Assembly: GCF_012912005.1 (NCBI RefSeq)
Contig: NZ_JABBEA010000006.1
Span: 186,001 to 250,000, forward strand
Source: Paenibacillus sp. SZ31
GTDB taxonomy: Bacteria; Bacillota; Bacilli; Paenibacillales; Paenibacillaceae
Reading direction: 5' to 3'
DNA: 64,000 nucleotides
A model generated the notes under the pieces. It worked only from the letters and a program-made list of their open reading frames with translations. It made no database searches and was not told where the DNA came from. Position numbers and translations under genes: made by a program. This document shows positions 10,083 through 18,139 of the stretch, piece after piece (position 1 is the stretch's first letter; every line of letters begins with the position of its first letter).

Positions 10083-10916
10083 TTATTTATCTCTCTCCAA
10101 TGCCTGCAATACCAGTGAACGAGCCGCCGGAAACGGCTCATCTTCTTCTGTACGCATCACAAGATACAGTGTCTGTAAAAACAGACGCACATTCAGATTC
10201 CTATGACTGGTTTCCAGAAGTGATCTGTTCATCGCCTGGTCTCCTTGATGAAGAGAATCGATCCACGCCGTAATATCCTTTGGCTCCAACAGATTGCGAC
10301 GAAGAATGGTAATTACAGCATGCGCTATTCGCTGATCTTCATCATGGATGTAAACTACACTTGATTCCGTTATTTTTACAGCGAGTGCATGCAGAAGTTC
10401 CAGCAGATCCGTTCGCTCCAGATATGGCGATTGTGCCAAGTCTTCAACCGCATCCGCCGCGTGTGCCGGAGCATGCGCCCAGCCCTTATCATCGGCGTAG
10501 CCGCGAACATCTTTTTCACGTTCCAGATATGTAGTCAACCGATGATGAATCCCTGCGATATCCTCTTTGTCCAAGAAAGGCCGCTCACGATCCACATTCA
10601 GAATGGGAGGCAGTAACAATACGGAGAACGTTCGCGTAAACACACTATCCGTTCCCTGCTCTCCGATCCCATAGAACAGGTGCTGATCGTCCAGCGCCAA
10701 CTGCAACACATCCCTTAGCTGATCTTCCGAAAATACACCCTGTCCAATCCAGGTTGCAAACGTAACATAGATCAATTCATCCCGCAGGACAGGATCAGTA
10801 CTACCAATATGCTTCATCATATGCAGTGCCAATTCGTAGGGCTGTTCATCGTGATCAATGGAATGATTAGACGACTGAATATGCTGTAATTTTTGTTTTA
10901 ACGTCAGAGCATCCAT
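10083..10916 (-). CDS. DUF2785 protein
   Basis: Cytoplasmic alpha-helical protein of 277 aa resembling the DUF2785 family of Firmicutes. Visible landmarks are LRDELIYVTFATWI near residue 45, FTRTFSVLLLPPIL near 100 and GYADDKGWAHAPAHAADAV near 140, the family's most conserved stretch. The function is unknown. Its ATG follows the stop of the phosphatase gene without any gap (TAG then ATG), so the two are co-translated. Confidence 0.8.
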   Translation of the reverse strand: MDALTLKQKLQHIQSSNHSIDHDEQPYELALHMMKHIGSTDPVLRDELIYVTFATWIGQGVFSEDQLRDVLQLALDDQHLFYGIGEQGTDSVFTRTFSVLLLPPILNVDRERPFLDKEDIAGIHHRLTTYLEREKDVRGYADDKGWAHAPAHAADAVEDLAQSPYLERTDLLELLHALAVKITESSVVYIHDEDQRIAHAVITILRRNLLEPKDITAWIDSLHQGDQAMNRSLLETSHRNLNVRLFLQTLYLVMRTEEDEPFPAARSLVLQALERDK

Positions 10917-11510
10917 CTATTGAGACTCCCTTGACGAATCCAAATGCACGCTGCAATTGTACAGTTCGCATTGCCACGCATTCTCATTCTTGACGATCCG
11001 GGTAATGGATGTGTTGGACAGCTTCACGCTGATATCAAGCTCAGGCACCAGACCTCGCAGTGTATTCCGCAGGACAGCTCCATGACTGACAACGATCACT
11101 CTTCCATCAGGGTGCTGCTGTACAATATCCTCAAGCACCGCACTGCCTCGAACAGTCCCTGCATCTGCAAGCTCCCGTCCCAGATCCAGAGTACTCCAGT
11201 CCGCTCCCCACTTGGCTAACCGTTCCTCTTCCGTTGTTCCTTCGACCTGTCCCCCGCCCATCTCGCGAAGCCTAGGGTCCAGATGAATCTCCTGAATGCC
11301 CAAGCGATCACCAATGATGCGAGCCGTCTCACTTGCACGCTCCAAGTCACTTGCATAGATGGCATCCCAGGATTCCTCGGCCAGTCTCGCAGCAAGCAAT
11401 ACCGCCTGTTCTCTTCCATCCTGATCCAGCGGATTATCCGTCTGTCCCTGCGAACGTTTTTCCTTATTCCACGCTGTGCTTCCATGGCGAATCAATGCGA
11501 TTTCAGTCAT
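10917..11510 (-). CDS. Histidine phosphatase family protein (phosphoglycerate mutase-like)
   Basis: Small phosphatase of the PGM superfamily. The catalytic LIRHGSTAWN opens the protein at residues 6-15 (His8 would be phosphorylated). SDLERASETARI carries the second Arg, LREMGGGQVEG the acid, and VVSHGAVLR the second His. 197 aa. Its stop is directly followed by DUF2785 and its start overlaps the DinB-like gene by 4 nt, so it is inside an operon. The substrate is unknown; many such proteins act on small phosphate esters. Confidence 0.9.
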   Translation of the reverse strand: MTEIALIRHGSTAWNKEKRSQGQTDNPLDQDGREQAVLLAARLAEESWDAIYASDLERASETARIIGDRLGIQEIHLDPRLREMGGGQVEGTTEEERLAKWGADWSTLDLGRELADAGTVRGSAVLEDIVQQHPDGRVIVVSHGAVLRNTLRGLVPELDISVKLSNTSITRIVKNENAWQCELYNCSVHLDSSRESQ

Positions 11511-12097
11511 TGTTGCTCCTCACCTTTTTCTATATGAAGTTCATCTTCTGTAAAATGTTTGCGTGCCTTCGGCTTGGCAAATTTGCCGCCATTATATTGA
11601 GAAGACCCGTTTCTCGGAATGGAGAGACTGTCCCAAGCTGTTTCTTTAAGCATTTTCGCGGCAAATACAATCTGCCCGACATGATACGGATAATGCGCCA
11701 ATTGCCTAATAATTGCCTCCATGACGGTATGACCTTCATTCCGAATATATATGATATGAGACAATTGTTCCGGGGTAAACGAACGAATGGATTCGAGTAG
11801 ACAATTCCAGCCTTCCTCCCATTTGGCGAGCAACTCTTCCCGGGATGCAATATCATTCACGAACTCGGCGTCCCGTTCACGCCACGGTTTCTCACCATCT
11901 GTCGTCAGTACATCCGTCCAACGGGACAGCATATTGCCCCATAGATGTTTTACGATTACCGCAATGCTGTTCGCGTCTTCATTCCAGGATTGAAACAATT
12001 GCTCAGACTCCAGTTGTGCCATGGCTTTTTCCCCGAGCTGCTTGTAATACAAGAATTGCTTCTCGGCTGTCTCCAGAAAAACCTGATTCATATCCAT
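11507..12097 (-). CDS. DUF1572 protein, DinB-like four-helix fold
   Basis: Member of the DinB/YfiT-like metal-binding helical-bundle superfamily (196 aa). Typical features are SIAVIVKHLWGNMLSRW near residue 45 with the first metal His, SREELLAKWEEGWNCLLE, and QLAHYPYHVGQIVFAAKML near residue 140, where paired His residues complete the metal site. Some relatives are thiol transferases (bacillithiol, mycothiol), but no such activity can be claimed here. ATG 12097 follows AAGGGTGG. Confidence 0.85.
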   Translation of the reverse strand: MDMNQVFLETAEKQFLYYKQLGEKAMAQLESEQLFQSWNEDANSIAVIVKHLWGNMLSRWTDVLTTDGEKPWRERDAEFVNDIASREELLAKWEEGWNCLLESIRSFTPEQLSHIIYIRNEGHTVMEAIIRQLAHYPYHVGQIVFAAKMLKETAWDSLSIPRNGSSQYNGGKFAKPKARKHFTEDELHIEKGEEQQ

Positions 12098-12166
12098 CCG
12101 TTAACCACCCTTCGAAAAAGTATAATGTCCCCAGATCACGTCCAAATAGAAGCGTCACATGTTACT

Positions 12167-12496
12167 TTATTCAGGAAATGAGAATGTACCGTCTGCATTC
12201 GGTTCAAATGGAATGACTTTGCGAACCGCATCCAGATTGAGCTCTCCATAGATATGTGGATATAGTTCATTTAATTCGTAGAGATCCTCATACACCAGTT
12301 CCGGCTTCAACGACTTCTCATCAATACTAAGTAATAACAGATCCGTGCGGCCTGCATAGTATTGCCCGGCTACCCATGGAATCTGTTCCTTGGTGGAACA
12401 ATGAATGAATCCGTCTGTCTCCAGGCTATCTGGTGCATACTCAGTCCCCTTTGACACTTGCTCCCACAACGAACGGGAAATAATACTATAGATCAT
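12167..12496 (-). CDS. DUF952 protein
   Basis: Small cytoplasmic protein (109 aa) of the DUF952 family. It shows the family pattern DGFIHCSTKEQIPWVAGQYY followed by LLLLSIDEKSL and the PHIYGELNLDAV motif near the C-terminus. It has a very good ribosome binding site, AAGGAGG 7 nt before the ATG. Function unknown. It lies between the DinB-like gene and a GNAT gene, all on the minus strand. Confidence 0.88.
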   Translation of the reverse strand: MIYSIISRSLWEQVSKGTEYAPDSLETDGFIHCSTKEQIPWVAGQYYAGRTDLLLLSIDEKSLKPELVYEDLYELNELYPHIYGELNLDAVRKVIPFEPNADGTFSFPE

Positions 12497-12547
12497 GGTT
12501 CCGCCTCCTTCAATTTCTGCGATGTACCCTATGTGGCATTGGAAGTA

Positions 12548-13105
12548 TTATAGATCATCCCGGATACGGGAGTACAATTTTTGATCCGTGAATACGCCTT
12601 TGATCTTCAACTGTTTGCGTAGCAAACCTTCGTACGACATGCCCAGCTTCTCCATTACGCGTGCAGAGCCTATGTTGTCTGCATTACATTTCCCCTCCAA
12701 CCGATTGCAGTCCAGTTCCCGAAAGCAATAATCCACGATAGGTTGCATCGCTTCTGCTGCGAGACCCTTACCCCATTGACTGCTGGCTATCGCGTACCCT
12801 AGTTCAGCACTCTGCATGGGTTCGTTGAGATGAAAAATGCCACCCCTCCCGATCAAGGTCCCTGTTTCCTTCAGGATAAAAGCCCAGATATAGACCATTT
12901 TCCTTTCATAATTATCCAGTACCCGCTGAATATATTGAATCGAATCCTCCGTCGTCTCATGGCATTTCCACAAGCTTTGCTGACTCACTCGTGGATCAGA
13001 GGCAAACGCATAATATTCATCAAGATCATCCATCGCAAGGCGTCTCAGCTTCAGCCGATGGGTTTCGAATTCGGGCGATTCGGCAAAAAGTTTCTCTCCA
13101 TTCAC
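12548..13105 (-). CDS. GNAT acetyltransferase (RimJ/RimL-like)
   Basis: Acetyl-CoA-dependent N-acetyltransferase, 185 aa. ETHRLKLRRLAMDDLDEYYAFASDP is the typical RimJ/L N-terminus, LIGRGGIFHLN the central strand, and GYAIASSQWGKGLAAEAMQP the acetyl-CoA loop (W-GKGLA). DCNRLEGKCNADNIGSARVMEKLGM is the family-typical C-terminal half. The start is GTG 13105, 6 nt behind GGAGGTG. The substrate (a ribosomal protein, other protein or small amine) is not predictable. Confidence 0.88.
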   Translation of the reverse strand: MNGEKLFAESPEFETHRLKLRRLAMDDLDEYYAFASDPRVSQQSLWKCHETTEDSIQYIQRVLDNYERKMVYIWAFILKETGTLIGRGGIFHLNEPMQSAELGYAIASSQWGKGLAAEAMQPIVDYCFRELDCNRLEGKCNADNIGSARVMEKLGMSYEGLLRKQLKIKGVFTDQKLYSRIRDDL

Positions 13106-13137
13106 TCAGAACACCTCCATGACTCAAACTGAGTGCA

Positions 13138-13560
13138 TCATCTAGTCATCTTATTTCTCAGGAAATAACGATCGATTACAGCCATACACAGAATACCGAC
13201 CGTATATCGAATCAGATCGCTCACCAGAAATCCATGTCCTAAAATAAGAGCACCTAATACGGTAGAGCGTAACTCAATCAGCCAAGGCGTCTGAATCAAC
13301 TGCGAGAACTCAATCAACCAGCTGAATATACAGCTAAAACACATCGCCCATACCAAGCTGCAATGAGGCCATATCATGCGAACTCCGAAATAAATCATGC
13401 CTGCCCAACATGCATCACCGAAATGTTCATGCACCCAATCCGGCAATCGTTCACCATAGTGTCTGGATGCCAGTCCTGCCGCCATGGTCATCATGACTGC
13501 GAAGAAATAGATCATCCTGTCTCTGATGAGTACGCTTTTCAATCCATCACACGCCTTCAT
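13138..13560 (-). CDS. DUF2809 membrane protein
   Basis: Integral membrane protein with about four hydrophobic helices. MIYFFAVMMTMAAGLASRHYG, DACWAGMIYFGVRMIW, the SWLIEFSQ motif and the final GILCMAVIDRYF segment match the DUF2809 (YjgA/VanZ-like) family. The frame overlaps the end of the GrpB gene by 14 nt if ATG 13560 is used; TTG 13542, about 11 nt behind AAGG, is also possible. Function unknown. Weak start signals and the overlap suggest translational coupling to the upstream gene. Confidence 0.72.
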   Translation of the reverse strand: MKACDGLKSVLIRDRMIYFFAVMMTMAAGLASRHYGERLPDWVHEHFGDACWAGMIYFGVRMIWPHCSLVWAMCFSCIFSWLIEFSQLIQTPWLIELRSTVLGALILGHGFLVSDLIRYTVGILCMAVIDRYFLRNKMTR

Positions 13561-14098
13561 CAAGTACTTGTAAAATAAATTGCGTTTTGGCAGCGGTATA
13601 CGATTCCCTATCTTCTTTATTCTCATCAGCAAGCTTCGTCTTAAGGGCGGCATATGTTTCCACCAGATCTGGGCGTTTTCTCAGCACATCCCGAAACCGA
13701 ATTTGACGATCCCAACGGTCCTCTCCCGGACGCATCAGATGAAGGTGTACAGCTCTCTTCCCATCCTTAACCCTGACCCAGAATCGCCTATAATCCCGGC
13801 CATCGAGTTCAGGCGGAACGTAGTTCCAGCCCAATGGATTCAGCTGATCTGCAATCAGATCCATGTCATCCCATGACTGTACCTCTGCCATCAGATCAAT
13901 AATGGGTTTGGCGGGTAACCCTGGAATGGACGTGCTTCCGATATGTTCGAATTGATGGATATTAAACTGCTGCAAGCTGTGTTTGAGTTGCCGAATTTCT
14001 TCCTGAGCCTGCGCATTCCAATTGGGGTTGGCCTGAGCAATCTCTACCGACTCCGTCGCCCAGGTAGGCCAGTTTTCCGGTTGCATTGGATCTGTCAT
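13547..14098 (-). CDS. GrpB family protein
   Basis: GrpB/YqkA-type protein with a nucleotidyltransferase-like fold, 183 aa. FEHIGSTSIPGLPAKPIIDLMAEV is the hallmark block (GSTS-x-PG plus the downstream acidic residues). HLHLMRPGEDRW and FRDVLRKRPDLVE are the conserved second half. ATG 14098 lies 10 nt behind AGGAGG; a TTG two codons upstream is the alternative. GrpB proteins lack a settled function. Confidence 0.87.
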   Translation of the reverse strand: MTDPMQPENWPTWATESVEIAQANPNWNAQAQEEIRQLKHSLQQFNIHQFEHIGSTSIPGLPAKPIIDLMAEVQSWDDMDLIADQLNPLGWNYVPPELDGRDYRRFWVRVKDGKRAVHLHLMRPGEDRWDRQIRFRDVLRKRPDLVETYAALKTKLADENKEDRESYTAAKTQFILQVLDEGV

Positions 14099-14263
14099 TA
14101 ACAAGCTCCCTCCTTGATTTCGTCAGAGTTCTATATATCCAAAAAAGAAGCGTATGTCTACGCCCCTTGGTTGTCTGTTACCTTGATGATATTGATGATT
14201 TTAACCATGTCATGTACTGAATTAATCTTTGGATTGATACAGAATGCTTCATTATATAAATAT

Positions 14264-15370
14264 TTATTTTACCGTAACAGGTATGGTCACTTTTTTGTTG
14301 CCCCACTTGGCCGTTATGGACGTTTTACCTTTGCCTACAGCTACGATCTTGCCATTTGTTACTGTTGCTACGCCCGGCTTTGTGCTACCCCACACCGCGC
14401 TGTTAGTCACAACAGTGGTTTTGCCTGTATCATACTGAGCCATAACACTCAGCGTTGTACTTCCCTGCGGAGACAAGACCAGTTTTTTCTGGCCTGTAAT
14501 CAGCTTTTTAAGCAAAGGCACAACGGTAACCTCTGCCTTTATTGTCTGATTTTGATAAGTTCCTGTCAAGGTCGCTTGTCCTTCTGTCAGCGTCTTGACT
14601 GCTCCATTTTTCACAATAGCTACATTTGTATTGGAAGAGGTCCATATGACCTGTTTCGAAAGGTTAATTGTTTTGCCGTTCGCGTAGGTCCCGATAACCT
14701 TCAACGCCTTGGACTTCTTAATGTTTAGCTGCATTGTGGCAGGAGTGACCTCGACTTTGGTAATTTCGTCCGTCACAGCAACAGGGACTTTCACAATCGT
14801 TGTTCCGTACTTGCCTTGCAGCAATACTCTGCCGGGTGTAACGCCTTTGATTTTGCCGTTTTCCAGCACAGCCGAAGAAGTGGATACGGACCACACAATC
14901 TCAGACGTCACATCCTCTTCCTTACCATTTGCACGGGTAATGCTTACTTTGGGAAGGGTGCTTTCACTGCCTTTAACGAAACTGTAAGAGTTCGGTGAAG
15001 CTTTGATGCTTTTGATCTTCTCCTGCACCTGCACAACCAACTGAGCTTTAGCCCCGTCTACCTCTGCATAAATGGTTGCTTCGCCCGTGGCCACAGCCTT
15101 GACTTTGCCTTTCACCATCGTGGCAACTGTTGCGTTACTGGTAGACCATGTTACGCCTTCGGTAACATCCTGTTTGTTATCAAAACCTTCTACCGTTGCC
15201 ATCACCTGAAGCGTAGCTGTTTCGGATACACTCATCTTCTGTGGACTGCTATTGGTTATTTCAATCGATGTCACGTCACCTGTAGCCGCCAAGGCCAACG
15301 AAGGGACCAGTACGGTTAATGCAATAATTAGAGCAAGTGTGCCTCGAAGCGCCAGTTTGATTCTATTCAT
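14264..15370 (-). CDS. Secreted protein with four bacterial Ig-like (Big_2) repeats
   Basis: Exported protein of 368 aa: an N-terminal signal peptide (MNRIKLALRGTLALIIAL to SLALA, about 28 residues), then four tandem Big_2 domains of about 80-85 residues. Each ends in the typical pattern 'VTWSTSN-ATVATM-KGKVKAVATGEATIYAEV', repeated as IVWSVSTSSAV, VIWTSSNTNVAIV and AVWGSTKPGVATV. No catalytic, LysM, SLH or sortase region is present, so it is a small wall- or matrix-associated adhesin-like protein at most. ATG 15370 with GGAG 6 nt before is preferred over ATG 15382, which has no spacing to its GGGAG. Confidence 0.88.
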   Translation of the reverse strand: MNRIKLALRGTLALIIALTVLVPSLALAATGDVTSIEITNSSPQKMSVSETATLQVMATVEGFDNKQDVTEGVTWSTSNATVATMVKGKVKAVATGEATIYAEVDGAKAQLVVQVQEKIKSIKASPNSYSFVKGSESTLPKVSITRANGKEEDVTSEIVWSVSTSSAVLENGKIKGVTPGRVLLQGKYGTTIVKVPVAVTDEITKVEVTPATMQLNIKKSKALKVIGTYANGKTINLSKQVIWTSSNTNVAIVKNGAVKTLTEGQATLTGTYQNQTIKAEVTVVPLLKKLITGQKKLVLSPQGSTTLSVMAQYDTGKTTVVTNSAVWGSTKPGVATVTNGKIVAVGKGKTSITAKWGNKKVTIPVTVK

Positions 15371-15550
15371 CTCTATCTCCATCTCCCATAATCCAATATT
15401 TTACTTCTATTATATTATATCGGATATGAATTGCATAAAGTTGAATAACATGAGTGAGAGTCTTGGAACAATTCATGATTTTCATTGTATAATATGGGAA
15501 GGCCGCGTAATACTGTTTTAATAAACCTAAAAGATGGGGGTGGGGTATGT

Positions 15551-15754
15551 ATGATCGAAAAGAATTTGCTTGATATGGTTTCACCTAAAAATAACCGTAA
15601 ACGTATGAAAGCTATAGTCACTTCGACATCCACCAAGATTCGTCCTGAAGACGAAATGGTTCTATTGATGAAAACAGCCCGCAATCGTTTTAAAAAAGCC
15701 CTTGAATCTGGACAAATTGAAATCATTAACGAGCGTGAATGGAAGCTGCGTTAA
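15551..15754 (+). CDS. Small basic protein paired with a nucleotidyltransferase
   Basis: 67-aa protein starting at ATG 15551 behind GGGGGTGGGG. It is Lys/Arg-rich (KNNRKRMKAIVTSTSTKIR near the start, KTARNRFKKALESGQ later), with no recognised domain and no membrane segment. Its stop is 16 nt before the start of the next gene. The pair is more AT-rich than its neighbours and is flanked by an unrelated gene and a terminator. By position and size it could be the antitoxin or partner of the nucleotidyltransferase. This is inference from context only. Confidence 0.65.
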   Translation: MIEKNLLDMVSPKNNRKRMKAIVTSTSTKIRPEDEMVLLMKTARNRFKKALESGQIEIINEREWKLR

Positions 15755-15770
15755 AGAATATAGGTGAACC

Positions 15771-16388
15771 ATGGAACGTATTCAAACACCAGAAATGCAG
15801 GAAAGAATTAAATGGGCTAAACGAAAATTGAAGGAACTTGCAGCTGATGTGACCAAAAGTGATTTAAAAGAGTTCTATGTGATGGGTATTATTACTCCTA
15901 TTCTTGATGAATTAGATGCAGATCCGGCCATTATTGTTGGAGGACACGCTGTTGAACTATATACTTCTGGAAGTTACAAGACAGCTGATGTTGATCTGGT
16001 CATGATCAGAGATGATTTGGCCCGCAGTTTATTTGATCATCTGGGTTTCGTCCGCGAAGGAAGACATTATTATGTCTCTGAAATGGACATCCCTATCGAA
16101 ATACCTTCTGATACTCTGGAAGGTTCAAAAGACAAGATTATCAAATTATTAACACCTGAAGGCTACTGTTACGTAATTGGAATAGACGACCTAATTTTGG
16201 ATCGATTGAGAGCCTCCGAGTACTGGACAGATGCCCGAAGCTTGGAGTGGGCACGTTACCTGATTTACAGTCAATTTGATACGATTGATTTAACATACAT
16301 GAGAAAAGTTGTAGCCGAGGAAGATCCCAAATTGGCTGCTCGACTCGAACAAGAGTATCAGTGGGTAACAGATCATATGTTTAATTAG
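15771..16388 (+). CDS. Nucleotidyltransferase-fold protein (possible toxin-antitoxin or AbiEii-like)
   Basis: 205-aa cytoplasmic protein. Residues about 60-85 read IIVGGHAVELYTSGSYKTAD followed directly by VDLVMI. GGHAV is the P-loop-like turn and DVD the metal-binding carboxylate pair of the minimal nucleotidyltransferase fold; the MDIPIEIPSDTL strand could give the third acidic residue. The C-terminal part (IDDLILDRLRASEYW onward) is helical, as in DUF6036/AbiEii-type proteins. The gene follows a 67-aa basic protein at 16 nt. It has no good Shine-Dalgarno of its own (AAAGAATATAGGTGAACC), which suggests coupling. The substrate (tRNA, nucleotide or protein) is unknown. Confidence 0.72.
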   Translation: MERIQTPEMQERIKWAKRKLKELAADVTKSDLKEFYVMGIITPILDELDADPAIIVGGHAVELYTSGSYKTADVDLVMIRDDLARSLFDHLGFVREGRHYYVSEMDIPIEIPSDTLEGSKDKIIKLLTPEGYCYVIGIDDLILDRLRASEYWTDARSLEWARYLIYSQFDTIDLTYMRKVVAEEDPKLAARLEQEYQWVTDHMFN

Positions 16389-16414
16389 AAGGAACCCCGA
16401 TCAAGGGGTTCCTT
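16389..16414. terminator. Bidirectional terminator between the nucleotidyltransferase and serS
   Basis: AAGGAACCCC-GATCA-AGGGGTTCCTT, a 10-bp stem with small loop between two converging genes. T-rich flanks are short on both sides. Confidence 0.7.
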
Positions 16415-16452
16415 TGCTGATTCTTCACTTCCTAAAGCGTTAACTAACCTCT

Positions 16453-17751
16453 CTACTTCACTTCATCCTGCTCTGGCAAAATCAAGCTCTCGGCCCCGCC
16501 CATATATGGCCGCAGGGCTACCGGAATGCGAATGCTTCCATCCTCCTGCTGATGATTCTCAAGCAAAGGAATCAGGATACGCGGCGACGCCACCGCCGTA
16601 TTATTCAGCGTGTGACAATAGGCCAACTTGCCTTCGGCATCCAGGCAACGAATGTTTGAACGGCGAGCCTGAAAATCATGCAGATTCGACGACGAATGGG
16701 TTTCTCCATAGGCATCGCGGCTCGGCATCCAGGTCTCGATGTCATACTGTTTGTACGTTTTTTGAGACATATCTCCGGTACATACAGCGACAACACGATA
16801 CGGCAGTTCTAGTAATTGCAGCAATTCTTCGGCGTGTCCCGTAATCTCTTGCAGCATGCGCTCCGATTCTTCCGCATCAGGAGCACAGAGAATGACCTGC
16901 TCAACTTTGGCAAATTGGTGCACACGATACAATCCGCGTACATCACGTCCGCCGGAGCCAACCTCACTGCGGAAACAAGTCGATACCGCGGCCAGCTTCA
17001 CAGGCTCTTGAACATCGACAATCTCATCCGCATAATACGAGACCAGCGGCACTTCAGAAGTTCCCACCAGCCACTTGTTCTCCCCTTCGAGTTCATAGAC
17101 CTGATCTCGACCGGTTGGGAAGAATCCGGTGTTCACCAGCGCATCCTCTCTGACCATCAGCGGAACCTCCATTGGTGTAAACCCGTGCTTCAGTAACAGA
17201 TCAAGCGCAAGTTGCTGTACAGCCCGATGAAGTAACAGGCCAGCGCCTTTTAATACATAGCTTCGCGTCCCGCCAATCTTAACTCCACGGGGAATATCGA
17301 TCAGATCATGCAACTCCCCAAGTTCCACGTGATCTTTGGTGTTATACTCGAACGTTGGCACCTCTCCCACACGTCGCAGCTCTACATTGTCTGCGTCCGA
17401 CGAGCCATCGGGGGTATCCGGTGATACGATATTGGGTACCAGCCATTGCAGCTTGGTTACTTCCTCCTGCACAGGGGCGAGCCTCGCTTCCACATGTTCC
17501 AACTGTTCATTGATCTGTTTCACCTGAGCCCGCAAACCCTCGGCCTGTTCCCGATTCCCGGATTGCATGAGTCTGCCAATGTCCGCGGATAACGTATTGC
17601 GCAATCTGCGTCCTTCTTCCGATTCCTGCAAAAGTGCTCTGCGTTCTTCATCCCGCTCTAACAATGTGCGAATGTTGATCTTGATTTTTTTCCCGTCTGC
17701 TGCGGCCTGAACCTCTTCTGCATGTGCCCGAATCCATTTCATTTCTAACAT
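16453..17751 (-). CDS. serS: Seryl-tRNA synthetase
   Basis: Charges tRNA(Ser) with serine. 432 aa from ATG 17751, which has AAAGGAG 9 nt upstream. A longer in-frame extension exists but runs through the T-box leader and is not protein. The N-terminal long coiled-coil arm (about 30-100, ERRALLQESEEGRRLRNTLS and on) is followed by the class II catalytic core: motif 2 TCFRSEVGSGGRDVRGLYRVHQF near 260 and motif 3 near 385 (HTLNNTAVASPRILIPLLEN). Expression should be controlled by the T-box at 17765-17981. Confidence 0.97.
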   Translation of the reverse strand: MLEMKWIRAHAEEVQAAADGKKIKINIRTLLERDEERRALLQESEEGRRLRNTLSADIGRLMQSGNREQAEGLRAQVKQINEQLEHVEARLAPVQEEVTKLQWLVPNIVSPDTPDGSSDADNVELRRVGEVPTFEYNTKDHVELGELHDLIDIPRGVKIGGTRSYVLKGAGLLLHRAVQQLALDLLLKHGFTPMEVPLMVREDALVNTGFFPTGRDQVYELEGENKWLVGTSEVPLVSYYADEIVDVQEPVKLAAVSTCFRSEVGSGGRDVRGLYRVHQFAKVEQVILCAPDAEESERMLQEITGHAEELLQLLELPYRVVAVCTGDMSQKTYKQYDIETWMPSRDAYGETHSSSNLHDFQARRSNIRCLDAEGKLAYCHTLNNTAVASPRILIPLLENHQQEDGSIRIPVALRPYMGGAESLILPEQDEVK

Positions 17752-17764
17752 GGTCACCGTCTCC

Positions 17765-17981
17765 TTTGGCTGTAAAAATGCAAAAAGCGCCCTCATCCCT
17801 TGGGACGAGGAGCGCTCTGCTCGCGGTGCCACCCAACTTGCTGAATCAGGATATCCTGCTTCCAGCCTCTTGGTCCGCGATAACGGGCGGTTCCGGTTAA
17901 CTTGGGGAAATATCGCTCCCCTGACGAAAACGCCTCCGAGTTGGATGCTCTTCAACGGCATGGTCCGATCTGTAATTGTTG
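17765..17981 (-). promoter_or_regulatory. T-box leader of serS
   Basis: On the minus strand the T-box sequence GGGTGGCACCGCG lies at 17822-17834. It is followed by the terminator hairpin GCGCTCCTCGTCCC / GGGATGAGGGCGC and TTTTT (17779-17816). The T-box can pair in a competing antiterminator. Uncharged tRNA(Ser) is expected to relieve termination. I did not locate the serine specifier codon with certainty. Confidence 0.93.
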
Positions 17982-17987
17982 TGTCTC

Positions 17988-18017
17988 AGTATATACGAAC
18001 GTCAGACCAAATTGCAA
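17988..18017 (-). promoter_or_regulatory. Probable serS promoter
   Basis: Minus strand TTGCAA (18012-18017), 18 bp, TATACT (17988-17993), placed right before the T-box leader. Confidence 0.6.
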
Positions 18018-18139
18018 CCTTCTGTATCTATCCGGAATTCATGGCACAACTTGACATGTCCTGTTATGATAGACTTTGTCTCCATGATTACGCTTTATTG
18101 TGATTCTCAATTTATGTATATATGTAGAAGGAGTTCGTT

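Noticed and set aside
17752..17961. N-terminal extension of the serS frame by 70 codons
   Set aside because: It runs through the T-box motif and terminator; ATG 17751 has a good ribosome binding site and matches normal SerRS length.
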